Positions 32,430-40,423 of a stretch of DNA of 64,000 nucleotides are shown piece after piece. The stretch covers positions 61,677 through 125,676 of the forward strand of contig NZ_FOFR01000025.1 in assembly GCF_900110955.1 (NCBI RefSeq), given 5' to 3'. This stretch comes from Lentzea xinjiangensis (GTDB lineage: Bacteria > Actinomycetota > Actinomycetes > Mycobacteriales > Pseudonocardiaceae). The notes under the pieces are model-generated. The model searched no databases. It was not told where the DNA came from and saw only the letters and a program-made list of their open reading frames with translations. A program made the translations under genes and the position numbers. The stretch's first letter is position 1; every line of letters begins with the position of its first letter.

Positions 32430-33629
32430 CTACCCCCAGATGACCGGCAGGGCGTGCACTCCGTAGATGTTCATGTCGGTCTTGAGCTTGACCTCACCGG
32501 CGGGAACGGCCAGCCGCAACGTCGGGAAGCGGCGCAGCAACCCCTCGAAACCGGCGCGCATCTCGATGCGGGCCAGTTGCTGACCGAGGCACTGGTGAAT
32601 GCCGTGACCGAACGACAGGTGGCCGCGCGCCTTGCGGTGCACGTCCAACGTGCCGGCGTCCTCGAAGCGCTCCGGGTCGTGGTTACCGGCCAGCAGCGAC
32701 ACGACGACGGTCGAACCCTCGCGGATGGTCTCCCCGTGGAACTCGATGTCCTCCGCCGCGTAGCGGAAGAAGACGTCGGCCACCGCGAGGTAGCGCAGCA
32801 GCTCCTCGACGGCGTTCGGGATCAGCTCCGGCGCCGACCGCAGCGCGGCCATCTGGTCCGGGTGCTCCAGCAGCGCGAACGTGCCCAGCGCCAGCATGTT
32901 CGCGGTCGTCTCGTGGCCCGCGAGCAGCAGGAGGAACGCGATGCCGGTCAGTTCCCCGATGCTGAGGTCCTCGTCGCGGGCCAGGTCGGACAGCAGGTCG
33001 TCGGCGGGCTCGGCGCGCTTGCCCGTGACGAGGCCGGACAGGTAGGTGCTCAGCGCCATGTAGACGGCGATCTTGTCCTCGAGGGTGATGTCCCGCTCCA
33101 TGAACCTGGAGGAGTTCGACTGGAACGTCTCCCGGTCCGCGTACGGCACCCCGAGCAGCTCGCAGATCACCAGTGACGGCACCGGGAGCGCGAACTCGCG
33201 CACCAGGTCGACCGGCGGCGTGAGCTTCGCCAGCTCGTCGAGCTGCCGTTCGGTGATCTCGACGATGCCCTCTTCGAGCGCCTTCATCCGCTTGACGGTG
33301 AACGCGCCGGTGAGCTTGCGGCGCAACCGGGTGTGGTCCGGCGGGTCCATGCTGATGAACACCCCCGGTTCCGGCGGCGACGGTTCGGTCATCTCCGGCA
33401 TGCCCGGCGTCGGGTACGGCACGTGCAGGACGCCGAGGTCCTGCCGCGAGCTGAACCTGGTGTCGGCGAGCACCTCGCGGACGGCGTCGTAGCCGGTGAC
33501 GAGCCAGCCCTCGTGGCCGTCGGGGAAGAGCATCGGGCTGACCGGGCGCCGCGTGCGCAGCTCGGAGATCCGGCTGGGCGGGTGGAACGGGCTGACGTCG
33601 CGTTCGGTGGGAAGGCCTTGCTGCACCAT
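32430..33629 (-). CDS. cytochrome P450 (last gene of the DrrAB operon)
   Basis: 399 aa. I-helix LLLAGHETTANML (oxygen-activating Thr), K-helix ExxR in VEELLRYL, and the haem-binding loop FGHGIHQCLGQQLA with the axial Cys. CYP105/107-like length and a soluble N-terminus. AAGGAG lies 6 nt before the second of two adjacent ATGs. The gene starts 11 bp after the DrrB-like stop, so the P450 is co-transcribed with an efflux pump. This suggests that oxidation and export act on the same small molecule, own or foreign. Redox partners are not nearby. Confidence 0.9.
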   Translation of the reverse strand: MVQQGLPTERDVSPFHPPSRISELRTRRPVSPMLFPDGHEGWLVTGYDAVREVLADTRFSSRQDLGVLHVPYPTPGMPEMTEPSPPEPGVFISMDPPDHTRLRRKLTGAFTVKRMKALEEGIVEITERQLDELAKLTPPVDLVREFALPVPSLVICELLGVPYADRETFQSNSSRFMERDITLEDKIAVYMALSTYLSGLVTGKRAEPADDLLSDLARDEDLSIGELTGIAFLLLLAGHETTANMLALGTFALLEHPDQMAALRSAPELIPNAVEELLRYLAVADVFFRYAAEDIEFHGETIREGSTVVVSLLAGNHDPERFEDAGTLDVHRKARGHLSFGHGIHQCLGQQLARIEMRAGFEGLLRRFPTLRLAVPAGEVKLKTDMNIYGVHALPVIWG

Positions 33630-33640
33630 CATCGTCTCCT

Positions 33641-34423
33641 TCAGCGAGTGGACTCGCGGTTGAACAGCTTCTTGGACCACAGGTAGCCGCCGATCCCGAT
33701 GACGGCGCACCACCCCAGCGCGACGTAGCCGCTGTTGCCGATCGGCGTGCCCATGAGCAGGCCGCGCAGCGCGTCGATGAACGGGGTGAAGGGCTGGTAC
33801 TCGGCGAACCAGCGCAGCACCGTCGGCATGGAGTCGGTCGGCACGAAACCGTTGCCGAAGAACGGGAGCAGGATCAGCGGCAGGCCGACGTTGCTGGAGC
33901 CCTCGACGGTCTTGCTCGCGAGGCCCAGCGCGGCGGACAGCCAGATGAGCGCGAACGCCATGCCCGCGAGCAGGCCGGCGAGCGCGAGCCACTCCAGCAG
34001 GCCCGCCCGCGGCCGGAACCCGATGGCCACCGCCACGCCGAAGACGAACGCCATGGCGAGGACCGTCTGGACCAGGCTGCCGACGACGTGTCCGGTGAGG
34101 ACGGACACGCGGGCGATCTTCATGGTGCGGAACCGGTCGACGATGCCCTCGGTCATGTCCATCGCGATCGAGATGCTCGTCCCCTGCACCGCGGCCGTGA
34201 TCGCCATCAGGAGGATCGTCGGCGTGACGTAGTCGAGGTACTCCGCGCGCCCGCCGGTCGCTCCGCCGATGCCCGCGCCGAGCGTGCCGCCGAAGACGTA
34301 GACGAACAGCAGCAGGAAGATGACCGGCATGAGCAGGAGCTGGAACGTCATCGACGGGTAGCGGGCCATCCGCTTCAGGTTGCGGCGCACCATCGTCGCC
34401 GAGTCGGTCAACACGTAGCTCAT
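33641..34423 (-). CDS. ABC transporter permease, DrrB family
   Basis: 260 aa, six hydrophobic segments of the ABC-2 type (MTFQLLLMPVIFLLLFVYVF near residue 24, LIWLSAALGLASKTVEGSSN near 165, GYVALGWCAVIGIGGYLW near 235). The DrrB hallmark DMTEGIVDRFRTMKIAR lies near residue 85, and LILLPFFGNGFVPTDSMPTV near 185 is also typical. DrrB pairs with DrrA to expel hydrophobic compounds such as anthracyclines. The start codon overlaps the DrrA-like stop (ATGA). Confidence 0.9.
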   Translation of the reverse strand: MSYVLTDSATMVRRNLKRMARYPSMTFQLLLMPVIFLLLFVYVFGGTLGAGIGGATGGRAEYLDYVTPTILLMAITAAVQGTSISIAMDMTEGIVDRFRTMKIARVSVLTGHVVGSLVQTVLAMAFVFGVAVAIGFRPRAGLLEWLALAGLLAGMAFALIWLSAALGLASKTVEGSSNVGLPLILLPFFGNGFVPTDSMPTVLRWFAEYQPFTPFIDALRGLLMGTPIGNSGYVALGWCAVIGIGGYLWSKKLFNRESTR

Positions 34424-35355
34424 GGCCTGGCCACCTTGTCGGAGTTGCCCGTGAGGGCGAGGAAGACGTCGTCGAGGTCGGGGGTGTGCGTGCTGAACGA
34501 GTCGACGATGACGGAGTTCTCGTCGAGCCGGTCGAGCAGCGACTTGAGCGCGCTGACGCTGCCGTCGTTCGGCACGCGCAGGGCGAGCGACTCGCCGTCG
34601 CGGGAGGCGCCGCGCACCACACCGGTGGCGGCTTCGAGGTGCCGGGGATCGGTGAACTGCAGCAGGACGTGCCCGCCGGGGATGCGGCGCTTGAGCTCGT
34701 CCGCGGTCCCCTCGGCGACGATCCTGCCCTGGTCCAGCACCGCGATCCGGTCCGCGAGCTCGTCGGCCTCCTCGAGGTACTGGGTGGTGAGGAAGATCGT
34801 GACGCCGCTCGCCACGAGCTGCCGCACGATCTGCCACATCGCGCGGCGGCTGCGTGGGTCGAGGCCGGTGGTCGGCTCGTCCAGGAAGATCACCCGCGGC
34901 GACCCGACCAGGGTCATCGCGAGGTCGAGCCGGCGCCGCATGCCGCCGGAGTAGGCCGACGCCGGTTTGTCGGCCGCGTCGACGAGGTCGAACTGCCCCA
35001 GCAGGCCGTCGACCTTGCGCCTGCCCTCCTCGCGGCCGAGGTGGTGCAGGTCGGCCATCAGCTTCAGGTTCTCCCTGCCGGTCATCAGGTTGTCGACCGC
35101 CGAGAACTGGCCGGTGACACCGATGTCGGCACGGACGGCGTCGGGATCCCGCTCGACGTCGTGACCCGCGACCACCGCCGTGCCGCCGTCCGCGCGGATC
35201 AGCGTGGAGAGGATCTTGACCATGGTGGTCTTGCCGGCGCCGTTCGCCCCGAGCAGCGAGAAGACGGTGCCCTGCGGGACGGCCAGGTCGACGCCCTTGA
35301 GCACCTCGTGGTCGCCGTAGGACCGGCGCAGACCGGTCACCTCGATCGCGTTCAT
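34420..35355 (-). CDS. ABC transporter ATPase, DrrA family
   Basis: 311 aa. Walker A GANGAGKTTMVKILST (~residue 38), signature SGGMRRRLDLAMTLVGSP (~135) and Walker B VIFLDEPTTGLD (~155), followed by the DrrA-type C-terminal extension that ends near the membrane partner (VDSFSTHTPDLDDVFLALTG). It energises export by the DrrB-like permease. The ATG at 35355 has GAGGGGAA upstream; it begins 10 bp after the DUF4097 stop. Substrate unknown; the co-encoded P450 suggests a secondary metabolite or xenobiotic. Confidence 0.92.
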   Translation of the reverse strand: MNAIEVTGLRRSYGDHEVLKGVDLAVPQGTVFSLLGANGAGKTTMVKILSTLIRADGGTAVVAGHDVERDPDAVRADIGVTGQFSAVDNLMTGRENLKLMADLHHLGREEGRRKVDGLLGQFDLVDAADKPASAYSGGMRRRLDLAMTLVGSPRVIFLDEPTTGLDPRSRRAMWQIVRQLVASGVTIFLTTQYLEEADELADRIAVLDQGRIVAEGTADELKRRIPGGHVLLQFTDPRHLEAATGVVRGASRDGESLALRVPNDGSVSALKSLLDRLDENSVIVDSFSTHTPDLDDVFLALTGNSDKVARP

Positions 35356-35365
35356 GGAGTTCCCC

Positions 35366-36208
35366 TCAGGCACGGCGGACGGTGATGTCGCCGAAGGACG
35401 TGTGGGCGGTGACCTTGACGGTCTCGGTGGAGCCGCCGGGGCCGTCGCTGCCCTCGAGCGCGCTGTGCACGCGGCCGAACCCGGTCTTGACGTCGAGCCA
35501 CGCGGCGGTGCCCTCGGCGATCCCGACCTCGATGCTGCCCATCGCGGTGTTCATCGAGGCGGTGTCGCGCACGACCTCACCGATGAGGATCGAACCCATG
35601 GCGCTCCTGGCCTCCAGCAACGCGCCGACGCGTTCGGCCGAGATGTCGCCGTTGGCCGCGCGGACCCGCAGCTCACCCTCGACGGCGCCGATCTCGGTGT
35701 TGCCGTTGGAGTTCTTGACGGTCAGCGAGCCGGTCACCGAGCCGACGCGGACGTGCCCGCTGCCGGTCTTGACCTCGGCGTCGCCCGTGACGGCGCCGAC
35801 GTGGACCTGCCCGGCGCCGGTGTCCACGCGCAGCGGGCCGGTGCGGTCGACGCGGATGTTCCCCGCCGACATGTCGATCTCGGTCTCCCCCAGGACACCG
35901 GCGGTGCGGGTGCTGCCCGCGGTGACGTCGGCGTCCACCTTGGACCCGGTCGGCAGCTCGACGACCACGTCGACCGACCTCGTCCTCTTGGAGAAGTCGA
36001 ACGTCCGCTTCGGACCGCGGATGGTCAGCACCCCGTCGGCGTAGTCGACGCGGGTCTTCTGGGCCGCCTCGACGTCCGAGGAGTCCGACGGGTCCGACGG
36101 CCGCACGTCGACCGCGGTGTCGGCGCGGTCGCTCGCGATGACCTGCACGAAGCCCGAGTAGATGTCGAGCAGTACGGAAATCGGTTGCGGGGTCTCGAAT
36201 TTTGGCAT
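35366..36208 (-). CDS. DUF4097 beta-repeat protein
   Basis: 280 aa. No membrane segment. The sequence is a succession of short strands with the repeating pattern x-V-x-T-G-x-G-x-V (PTGSKVDADVTAGSTRTAGV, VDTGAGQVHVGAVTGDAEVK, GSVTGSLTVKNSNGNTEIGA). This is the adhesin-like DUF4097 beta-helix. Such genes often precede DrrAB transporters in actinobacteria; their function is unknown. It is the second gene of the operon, 69 bp after the RHH gene; a small GGAGA-ACCG-TCTCC hairpin lies in that gap. Confidence 0.85.
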   Translation of the reverse strand: MPKFETPQPISVLLDIYSGFVQVIASDRADTAVDVRPSDPSDSSDVEAAQKTRVDYADGVLTIRGPKRTFDFSKRTRSVDVVVELPTGSKVDADVTAGSTRTAGVLGETEIDMSAGNIRVDRTGPLRVDTGAGQVHVGAVTGDAEVKTGSGHVRVGSVTGSLTVKNSNGNTEIGAVEGELRVRAANGDISAERVGALLEARSAMGSILIGEVVRDTASMNTAMGSIEVGIAEGTAAWLDVKTGFGRVHSALEGSDGPGGSTETVKVTAHTSFGDITVRRA

Positions 36209-36277
36209 GGCTGTCCCCTCGGAAGGTGTCGGAGAACCGTCTCCGCAGGTGGGAGACGTGCGGTGGGAGGCGGTGGG

Positions 36278-36799
36278 TTAGCGGACCCAGCCGACGAAAC
36301 GCTGCGAGGCGGGAACGCCGGTCGCGCGCGGTTCAGGGCCGCCCTCGCGCTTCGGGCTGAGCTGGGCCGAGGCGGCGCGCACGAGCCACGCGTTGACCGA
36401 GCGGCCCTCCTTGGCGGCCGCCTCGTCGATCGCCGCCTTGAGCTGTTCGGGCAGGCGGACGTTGATGCGCACCGTCGTGCCGTCCTCGAAGCCGGCCACC
36501 ACGTCCTCGGCGGGCGGCGTGGCGACGGGCTCCGGCTCGGCGGCGGGCTGGTCGACCGGCCGCCGCGTCACGACGAACTTCGGGTCACGCCCCCGCAGCA
36601 GCACCTGCACCGAGTCCGGCGCCAGGTCCGCGGTGATCTCGTCGGCGGCGGCGGACAGCGCCTCGAGCAGCGCCAGCCGGATCGCCGACTCCATCGACAC
36701 GGTCAGCCGCTCGACCAGTGCGCTCGCTTCCTCACCGCCGGTCTCGACGGCGGTCAGCAGTTCGCGACCGAGCGAAGCCACATACGGGGTCAGATCCAT
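36278..36799 (-). CDS. ribbon-helix-helix (HicB/Arc-like) DNA-binding protein, operon repressor
   Basis: 173 aa. The N-terminal ~100 residues are helical (LGRELLTAVETGGEEASALV), followed by a Pro/Ala linker and a C-terminal ribbon-helix-helix: TTVRINVRLPEQLKAAIDEA and AAKEGRSVNAWLVRAASAQL (residues ~112-152). RHH proteins bind DNA as dimers with a beta-ribbon and stack cooperatively on repeated sites. This is the first gene of the operon and the 67 bp before it are filled with an array of TGGCNC boxes, so it almost certainly represses its own operon. No HicA toxin is present; it is not a toxin-antitoxin pair. Confidence 0.82.
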   Translation of the reverse strand: MDLTPYVASLGRELLTAVETGGEEASALVERLTVSMESAIRLALLEALSAAADEITADLAPDSVQVLLRGRDPKFVVTRRPVDQPAAEPEPVATPPAEDVVAGFEDGTTVRINVRLPEQLKAAIDEAAAKEGRSVNAWLVRAASAQLSPKREGGPEPRATGVPASQRFVGWVR

Positions 36800-36869
36800 G
36801 GCACCACTATGGCACACAGTGGCGCCACCAGCAAGGCAATCTGGCTCAGTTTGGCACCATCTTGGCTCA
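36799..36869. promoter_or_regulatory. helically phased array of TGGCNC boxes (RHH operator)
   Basis: TGGCACC starts at 36799, TGGCACA at 36810, TGGCGCC at 36820, TGGCTCA at 36842, TGGCACC at 36852 and TGGCTCA at 36863. The steps are 11, 10, 22, 10 and 11 bp, so each box lies on the same face of the helix, with one slot (near 36831) occupied by a degenerate GCAAGGCAA. The first box overlaps the RHH start codon and the last covers the stop codon of the macrodomain gene. The array fills the whole promoter region and is an excellent candidate for cooperative RHH binding. Confidence 0.8.
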
Positions 36870-37679
36870 GCGCAGGTCAGAGGCCTTGCGGGGGAAGACG
36901 CCGGAGAACGCGGCCAGCGTCGGCGCACCCTTCTGCCGGTCCAGCACGGCGAAGACGACGTGGTCGAAGTAGCGGTTGTCCCTCAGCGCGATCCGGAAGA
37001 CCTCCGCCACCGCGGCCGGGTCGTTCCCGAACACCCCGCAGCCCCATGCGCCCAGCACGAGTCGGCGGTGGCCGTGCGCGGCGGCGACGTGCAGCACGCG
37101 GATGGCACGCCGCAGCAACGCGACGGGCACGCCCTCGGCGCGTTCGGGCTGGTTGCGCAGGATGGCGGCGCGGTTGGGCGCCGCGGCGGTCAGGAACGAG
37201 ACCTCGTACGGCCGCGGGAGCAGCTCTCCCCCGTCGTCGCGGAACACCGGGACGCGGGGTGAGTGGATCACGCGGTCGCTGTAGGTGAGGTCCTCGTGCG
37301 CGCGGTGGTGGGCGTAGAAGCCGCCGGCGGCGCGCAGGCACGGGTAGAGCGCCGATGCCCGGGCGATGCTCTCCTCCTGCGCCTGCGCGCCGTTCAGGAA
37401 ACCGCCGCCGGGGTTGCGGGCGGACGCGAAGTTCAGCGCGGCGACGTCACCGCCGAGACGGCGCGCCGCCTCCAGCGTGGACTCGGCGGTGACGTCGATC
37501 CGCGGTCCGGAGGTCTCCTCCGGCAGCGCCAGCACCTCGTCCGGGAGGTGCAGCCGGGTTCCCGCCACCGCGCGGGCGACGGCGTCGGCGAGGGAGACCT
37601 CGCCCGCGGCGGTGGAGTAGGAGCCCCGTTCGGAGATCGCGACGGTGTCGTGCGCTATCGCGCGCAGCCTGCTGCTCAT
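36867..37679 (-). CDS. PARG-type macrodomain protein (TIGR02452 family)
   Basis: 270 aa. The bacterial poly(ADP-ribose)-glycohydrolase signature is clear: ALNFASARNPGGGFLNGAQA followed by QEESIARASALYPCLRA, i.e. GGG then QEE with the catalytic glutamates (~residues 85-110). LGAWGCGVFGNDPAAVAEVF (~205) is the second phosphate-binding loop. Such enzymes remove ADP-ribose from proteins or nucleic acids. It lies immediately upstream of the RHH operon on the same strand; its stop codon overlaps the last operator box, so transcription through it could be affected by the repressor. Confidence 0.87.
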   Translation of the reverse strand: MSSRLRAIAHDTVAISERGSYSTAAGEVSLADAVARAVAGTRLHLPDEVLALPEETSGPRIDVTAESTLEAARRLGGDVAALNFASARNPGGGFLNGAQAQEESIARASALYPCLRAAGGFYAHHRAHEDLTYSDRVIHSPRVPVFRDDGGELLPRPYEVSFLTAAAPNRAAILRNQPERAEGVPVALLRRAIRVLHVAAAHGHRRLVLGAWGCGVFGNDPAAVAEVFRIALRDNRYFDHVVFAVLDRQKGAPTLAAFSGVFPRKASDLR

Positions 37680-37722
37680 GGTTCCCCGAGTCTGGCCGCG
37701 GTCCCAGGGGACGCCAAGCGAG

Positions 37723-38709
37723 TTAGATCCTCGCGTAGACCTCGGCGACCGCGGCGAACGCGGCCTTGGGCTCCCACGTCAGGTCGTCGTAGACCTTCAC
37801 GACGCCGAAACCGGCCATGTCGAGGTCGCGGCTCGGGTCGTCCGGGCGGTGCGGGTAGTTGCCGAGCGCGAACAGGTACACGAACGCGCCGTCCACCCCT
37901 TCGGCCTCGAAGACCTCCAGCACCTCGCGCAGGTACGTGGCCTGCTCGGCCTCGTCGCGCACGTAGCCGTCCCTCACCCGGACCGGCCGCCCCGCGGGGT
38001 CGTGCTCGACGATCTCCATGCTGCGCGGCGCCACGGCACCCGACCCGCGCCAGGCGGCCGTGCCGAAGCCGGTGATCGCGACCGGCTTGCCCTGCGCCAC
38101 GACGTCGCGGATGGCCGCCGCGTACACGTCAGCCACCTCGGCCGACCTGATCAGCTCGAACGACATGATGTCGAACAGGCTCCAGTCGACCCGTTCGAAC
38201 GGGATGCAGGCGTAGGTGAGCCTGCCCCCGAAGTGCTCCTTCACCACGGCCACGGCTCGCACGAGGAACTCGTTGAGGCGGGCACTGGCCTCGGCCAGCC
38301 GTTCGGGTTCGCGCAGAACGCGGCTCAGCCGATCCATGACGTCGTCGCCGGGGATGAAGCCGGAGTTCATGATGCTGAGCTCGACGCCCGTCACGAACAC
38401 GACCTCGGCGCCGGTCTCCCGCACCCGCTCCGCCCCTTGCGCACACTCGGCGAACAGGTCCAGGACCTCCGCCGGCGTCAGCTCCAGCGGGTACGGCGAG
38501 AACCAGACCTCGAGCCCCAGCCCGGCGGCGAGGTGAGCGGCCTGCTCCAGCCGCCGCGCGGAGCCGCCCACGAGGTGGACGGCGTTGCAGTGCAGGTCGT
38601 CGCGGATGACGGTCAGGTCCCGCCGGACCGCGTCCAGGTCGAACTCCTCCAGCGAGATCTCGCCGTTCCGGACGAAGCCGGTGTCGTACGCGATGCCCTT
38701 GGCGCGCAT
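37723..38709 (-). CDS. TIM-barrel glycosidase-like protein of unknown function
   Basis: 328 aa from the ATG at 38709 with GGGGAGGA upstream. The N-terminus IAYDTGFVRNGEISLEEFDL followed by LDAVRRDLTVIRDDLHCNAV, then LGLEVWFSPYPLELTPAEVL and a late YLREVLEVFEAEGVDGAFVY, suggests a (beta/alpha)8 barrel like those of glycoside hydrolase families. A candidate acid/base Glu is in VFVTGVELSIMNSG. I do not recognise a family. The macrodomain gene begins 43 bp downstream on the same strand. A palindromic operator candidate lies 52 bp before the start. Confidence 0.65.
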   Translation of the reverse strand: MRAKGIAYDTGFVRNGEISLEEFDLDAVRRDLTVIRDDLHCNAVHLVGGSARRLEQAAHLAAGLGLEVWFSPYPLELTPAEVLDLFAECAQGAERVRETGAEVVFVTGVELSIMNSGFIPGDDVMDRLSRVLREPERLAEASARLNEFLVRAVAVVKEHFGGRLTYACIPFERVDWSLFDIMSFELIRSAEVADVYAAAIRDVVAQGKPVAITGFGTAAWRGSGAVAPRSMEIVEHDPAGRPVRVRDGYVRDEAEQATYLREVLEVFEAEGVDGAFVYLFALGNYPHRPDDPSRDLDMAGFGVVKVYDDLTWEPKAAFAAVAEVYARI

Positions 38710-38760
38710 GGTTCCTCCCCATCTCTCGGTTGACCCGAGACTAGGGGCTAAAACTGCGCT

Positions 38761-38776
38761 CACGCAAGTTTGCGTG
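38761..38776. promoter_or_regulatory. palindrome CACGCAA-GT-TTGCGTG
   Basis: A perfect 7-bp inverted repeat with a 2-bp spacer, followed at once by another half-site TTCGCAAGC. It lies 52 bp upstream of the TIM-barrel gene and 34 bp from the end of the transporter gene. The site is in promoter position for the TIM-barrel gene and looks like an operator for a dimeric repressor. Confidence 0.55.
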
Positions 38777-38809
38777 TTCGCAAGCTCGAACCAGAGGGCT
38801 GCCGTCAGG

Positions 38810-40051
38810 TCATGCTCCGATCACGTGCAGGGACGCCCACAGGGCCACGACCGCGCCGACCAGGGTGGCGGGCACGGCGAGCAGGCCGAGCCCGGTGAAC
38901 TCCGGCAGGTTCACCTCGGTGTCGTGGTCGTGCACGATCCGCCGCCACAGCAACGTCGCGAGCGACCCGGCGTAGGTGAGGTTCGGGCCGAGGTTCACGC
39001 CCAGCAGCACCGCCAGCACCACGCCCGGCCCCACCGGCGCGGCCAGCGGCAGCAGCACGAGCACCGCCGGCAGGTTGTTGATCACGTTCGCGAGCACGGC
39101 CGCCACGGCCGCGACCCCCAGCAGCGCGAGCAGGGTGCCGCCGTTCGGCACGACGTGGGTGAGCAGCTCGTCGAGGCCGTTGTCGACGACCGCCCGCACC
39201 ACGACCCCGAGCCCCAGCACGAACGCGAGGAACGGCAGCGAGGCCGCCCGCACGACCTGGAGCACGGTCGTCCGGCGCCGTGCGAGCGCACGGACCGCCA
39301 TGACCGCGGCTCCCGCGAAGGCGGCCCACGCCGGGTCGATCCCGGTGGCCGACGCGACCACGAACCCGGCCAGCGTCAACCCCACCACCGTCAGCGCGAA
39401 CACCGGCAGCGCACCGGAGGACCGCCCGGCGGGCGCGTGGGACGGCGCGTCGAGGTCCGCGCGGAAGAACCGTCGGAACACCACGTACTCGGCGACGATC
39501 GCCACGACCCACGGCAGCGCCATCAGCGCCGCGAACCGGGTGAAGCTCAGCCCGCTGGACGCGAACGCCAGCAGGTTCGTCAGGTTCGACACCGGCAGCA
39601 GCAACGACGCGCTGTTCGACAGATGCGTGCACGCGTAGACGTGCGGCTTCGGCCGTACGCCCAGTTGTGCCGCCGTGGCGAACACGACCGGTGTCAGCAA
39701 CACGACCGTCGCATCCAGGCTCAACACCGCCGTCGTCACGGACGCCGTGACGAACACGCCACCCAGCAACCGCCGCGGCTGTCCGCCCGACGCCCGCGCC
39801 ATCCAGTTGCCGCACGCCTGGAACAACCCCTCGTCGTCGCACAACCGCGCGAGCGCGAGGATGGCGGCCAGGAACCCGATCACGGGCCCCAGCCGCACCG
39901 CCTCGTCCACGGCGTGGTCGACGGGCAGCGCGCCGGCCAGCACGGCGAGGACGGCGGCCGGCACCGCCACGACCGCCTCCGGCCAGCCCCACGGCCGCAC
40001 GACCGCGCAGACCAGCACAGCGACCAGCAACAACACCGACAGCGCCAGCAC
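38810..40051 (-). CDS. SLC13/ArsB-like membrane transporter
   Basis: 413 aa with 11-12 hydrophobic segments. It has the ion-transporter features of the ArsB/NhaD/CitMHS superfamily: a first half with FLAAILALARLCDDEGLFQA and SLDATVVLLTPVVFATAAQL, a CTHLSNSASLLLPVSNLTNL re-entrant loop, and a second half with FAGAAVMAVRALARRR and NVINNLPAVLVLLPLAAPVG. The conserved SNxxNL and NxxNNLP motifs place it here. Substrate (arsenite, sodium or dicarboxylate) is not determined; no ars genes are near. About 80 residues in the middle are Ala/Arg-rich and soluble. Confidence 0.8.
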   Translation of the reverse strand: MLALSVLLLVAVLVCAVVRPWGWPEAVVAVPAAVLAVLAGALPVDHAVDEAVRLGPVIGFLAAILALARLCDDEGLFQACGNWMARASGGQPRRLLGGVFVTASVTTAVLSLDATVVLLTPVVFATAAQLGVRPKPHVYACTHLSNSASLLLPVSNLTNLLAFASSGLSFTRFAALMALPWVVAIVAEYVVFRRFFRADLDAPSHAPAGRSSGALPVFALTVVGLTLAGFVVASATGIDPAWAAFAGAAVMAVRALARRRTTVLQVVRAASLPFLAFVLGLGVVVRAVVDNGLDELLTHVVPNGGTLLALLGVAAVAAVLANVINNLPAVLVLLPLAAPVGPGVVLAVLLGVNLGPNLTYAGSLATLLWRRIVHDHDTEVNLPEFTGLGLLAVPATLVGAVVALWASLHVIGA

Positions 40052-40423
40052 GGATCCTCCTGCGCCGGCGGAGCCCGGCTACCTCGTGGTCACCGCCGAC
40101 TTTATGACCTGCCGGCTGCGGACCTCCGTGCCGCACCGGCGGCGGGGTACGACCTGTGAGCCCAGTGGGCACGCGACCGGTCGGCGGATCACCGTCCCCC
40201 ACACCGGACACCCCTCTTCTCCCCCACCGCGGAGGTCTCCGTCCCGCCCGGCGAGCCGCTGCTCGCCGTCGACGGCGAGGCGGTCCACACAGGACCGTGA
40301 CGCGGCGAGCGGACGGGAACGTCCGGCAGGCGGAAAGACAGGAGGCCGCCACCTGCGAAAGTAGGGTGATTCCCCTGCTCCGGTAGGTGATCCGGAGCAC
40401 AACCCGGCAGTATCGTCAGCCAG
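40052..40423. other. 372-bp gene-free region between divergent transporter and sensor kinase
   Basis: No gene I would support. One plus-strand frame shows coding-like codons (TAEVSVPPGEPLLAVDGEAV, ending at a stop near 40301), which may be the tail of a decayed gene, but nothing upstream in that frame can be read as a domain. The last ~100 bp probably hold the promoter of the histidine kinase. Confidence 0.4.

Noticed and set aside
36278..36799. HicAB toxin-antitoxin module
   Set aside because: Only a HicB/Arc-like RHH protein is present; no HicA-like small protein lies upstream or downstream.
40052..40423. Possible decayed lipid-kinase-like gene tail
   Set aside because: One short frame has coding-like codons (PLLAVDGEAVHTGP) but no start, no upstream domain and too little sequence to assign.
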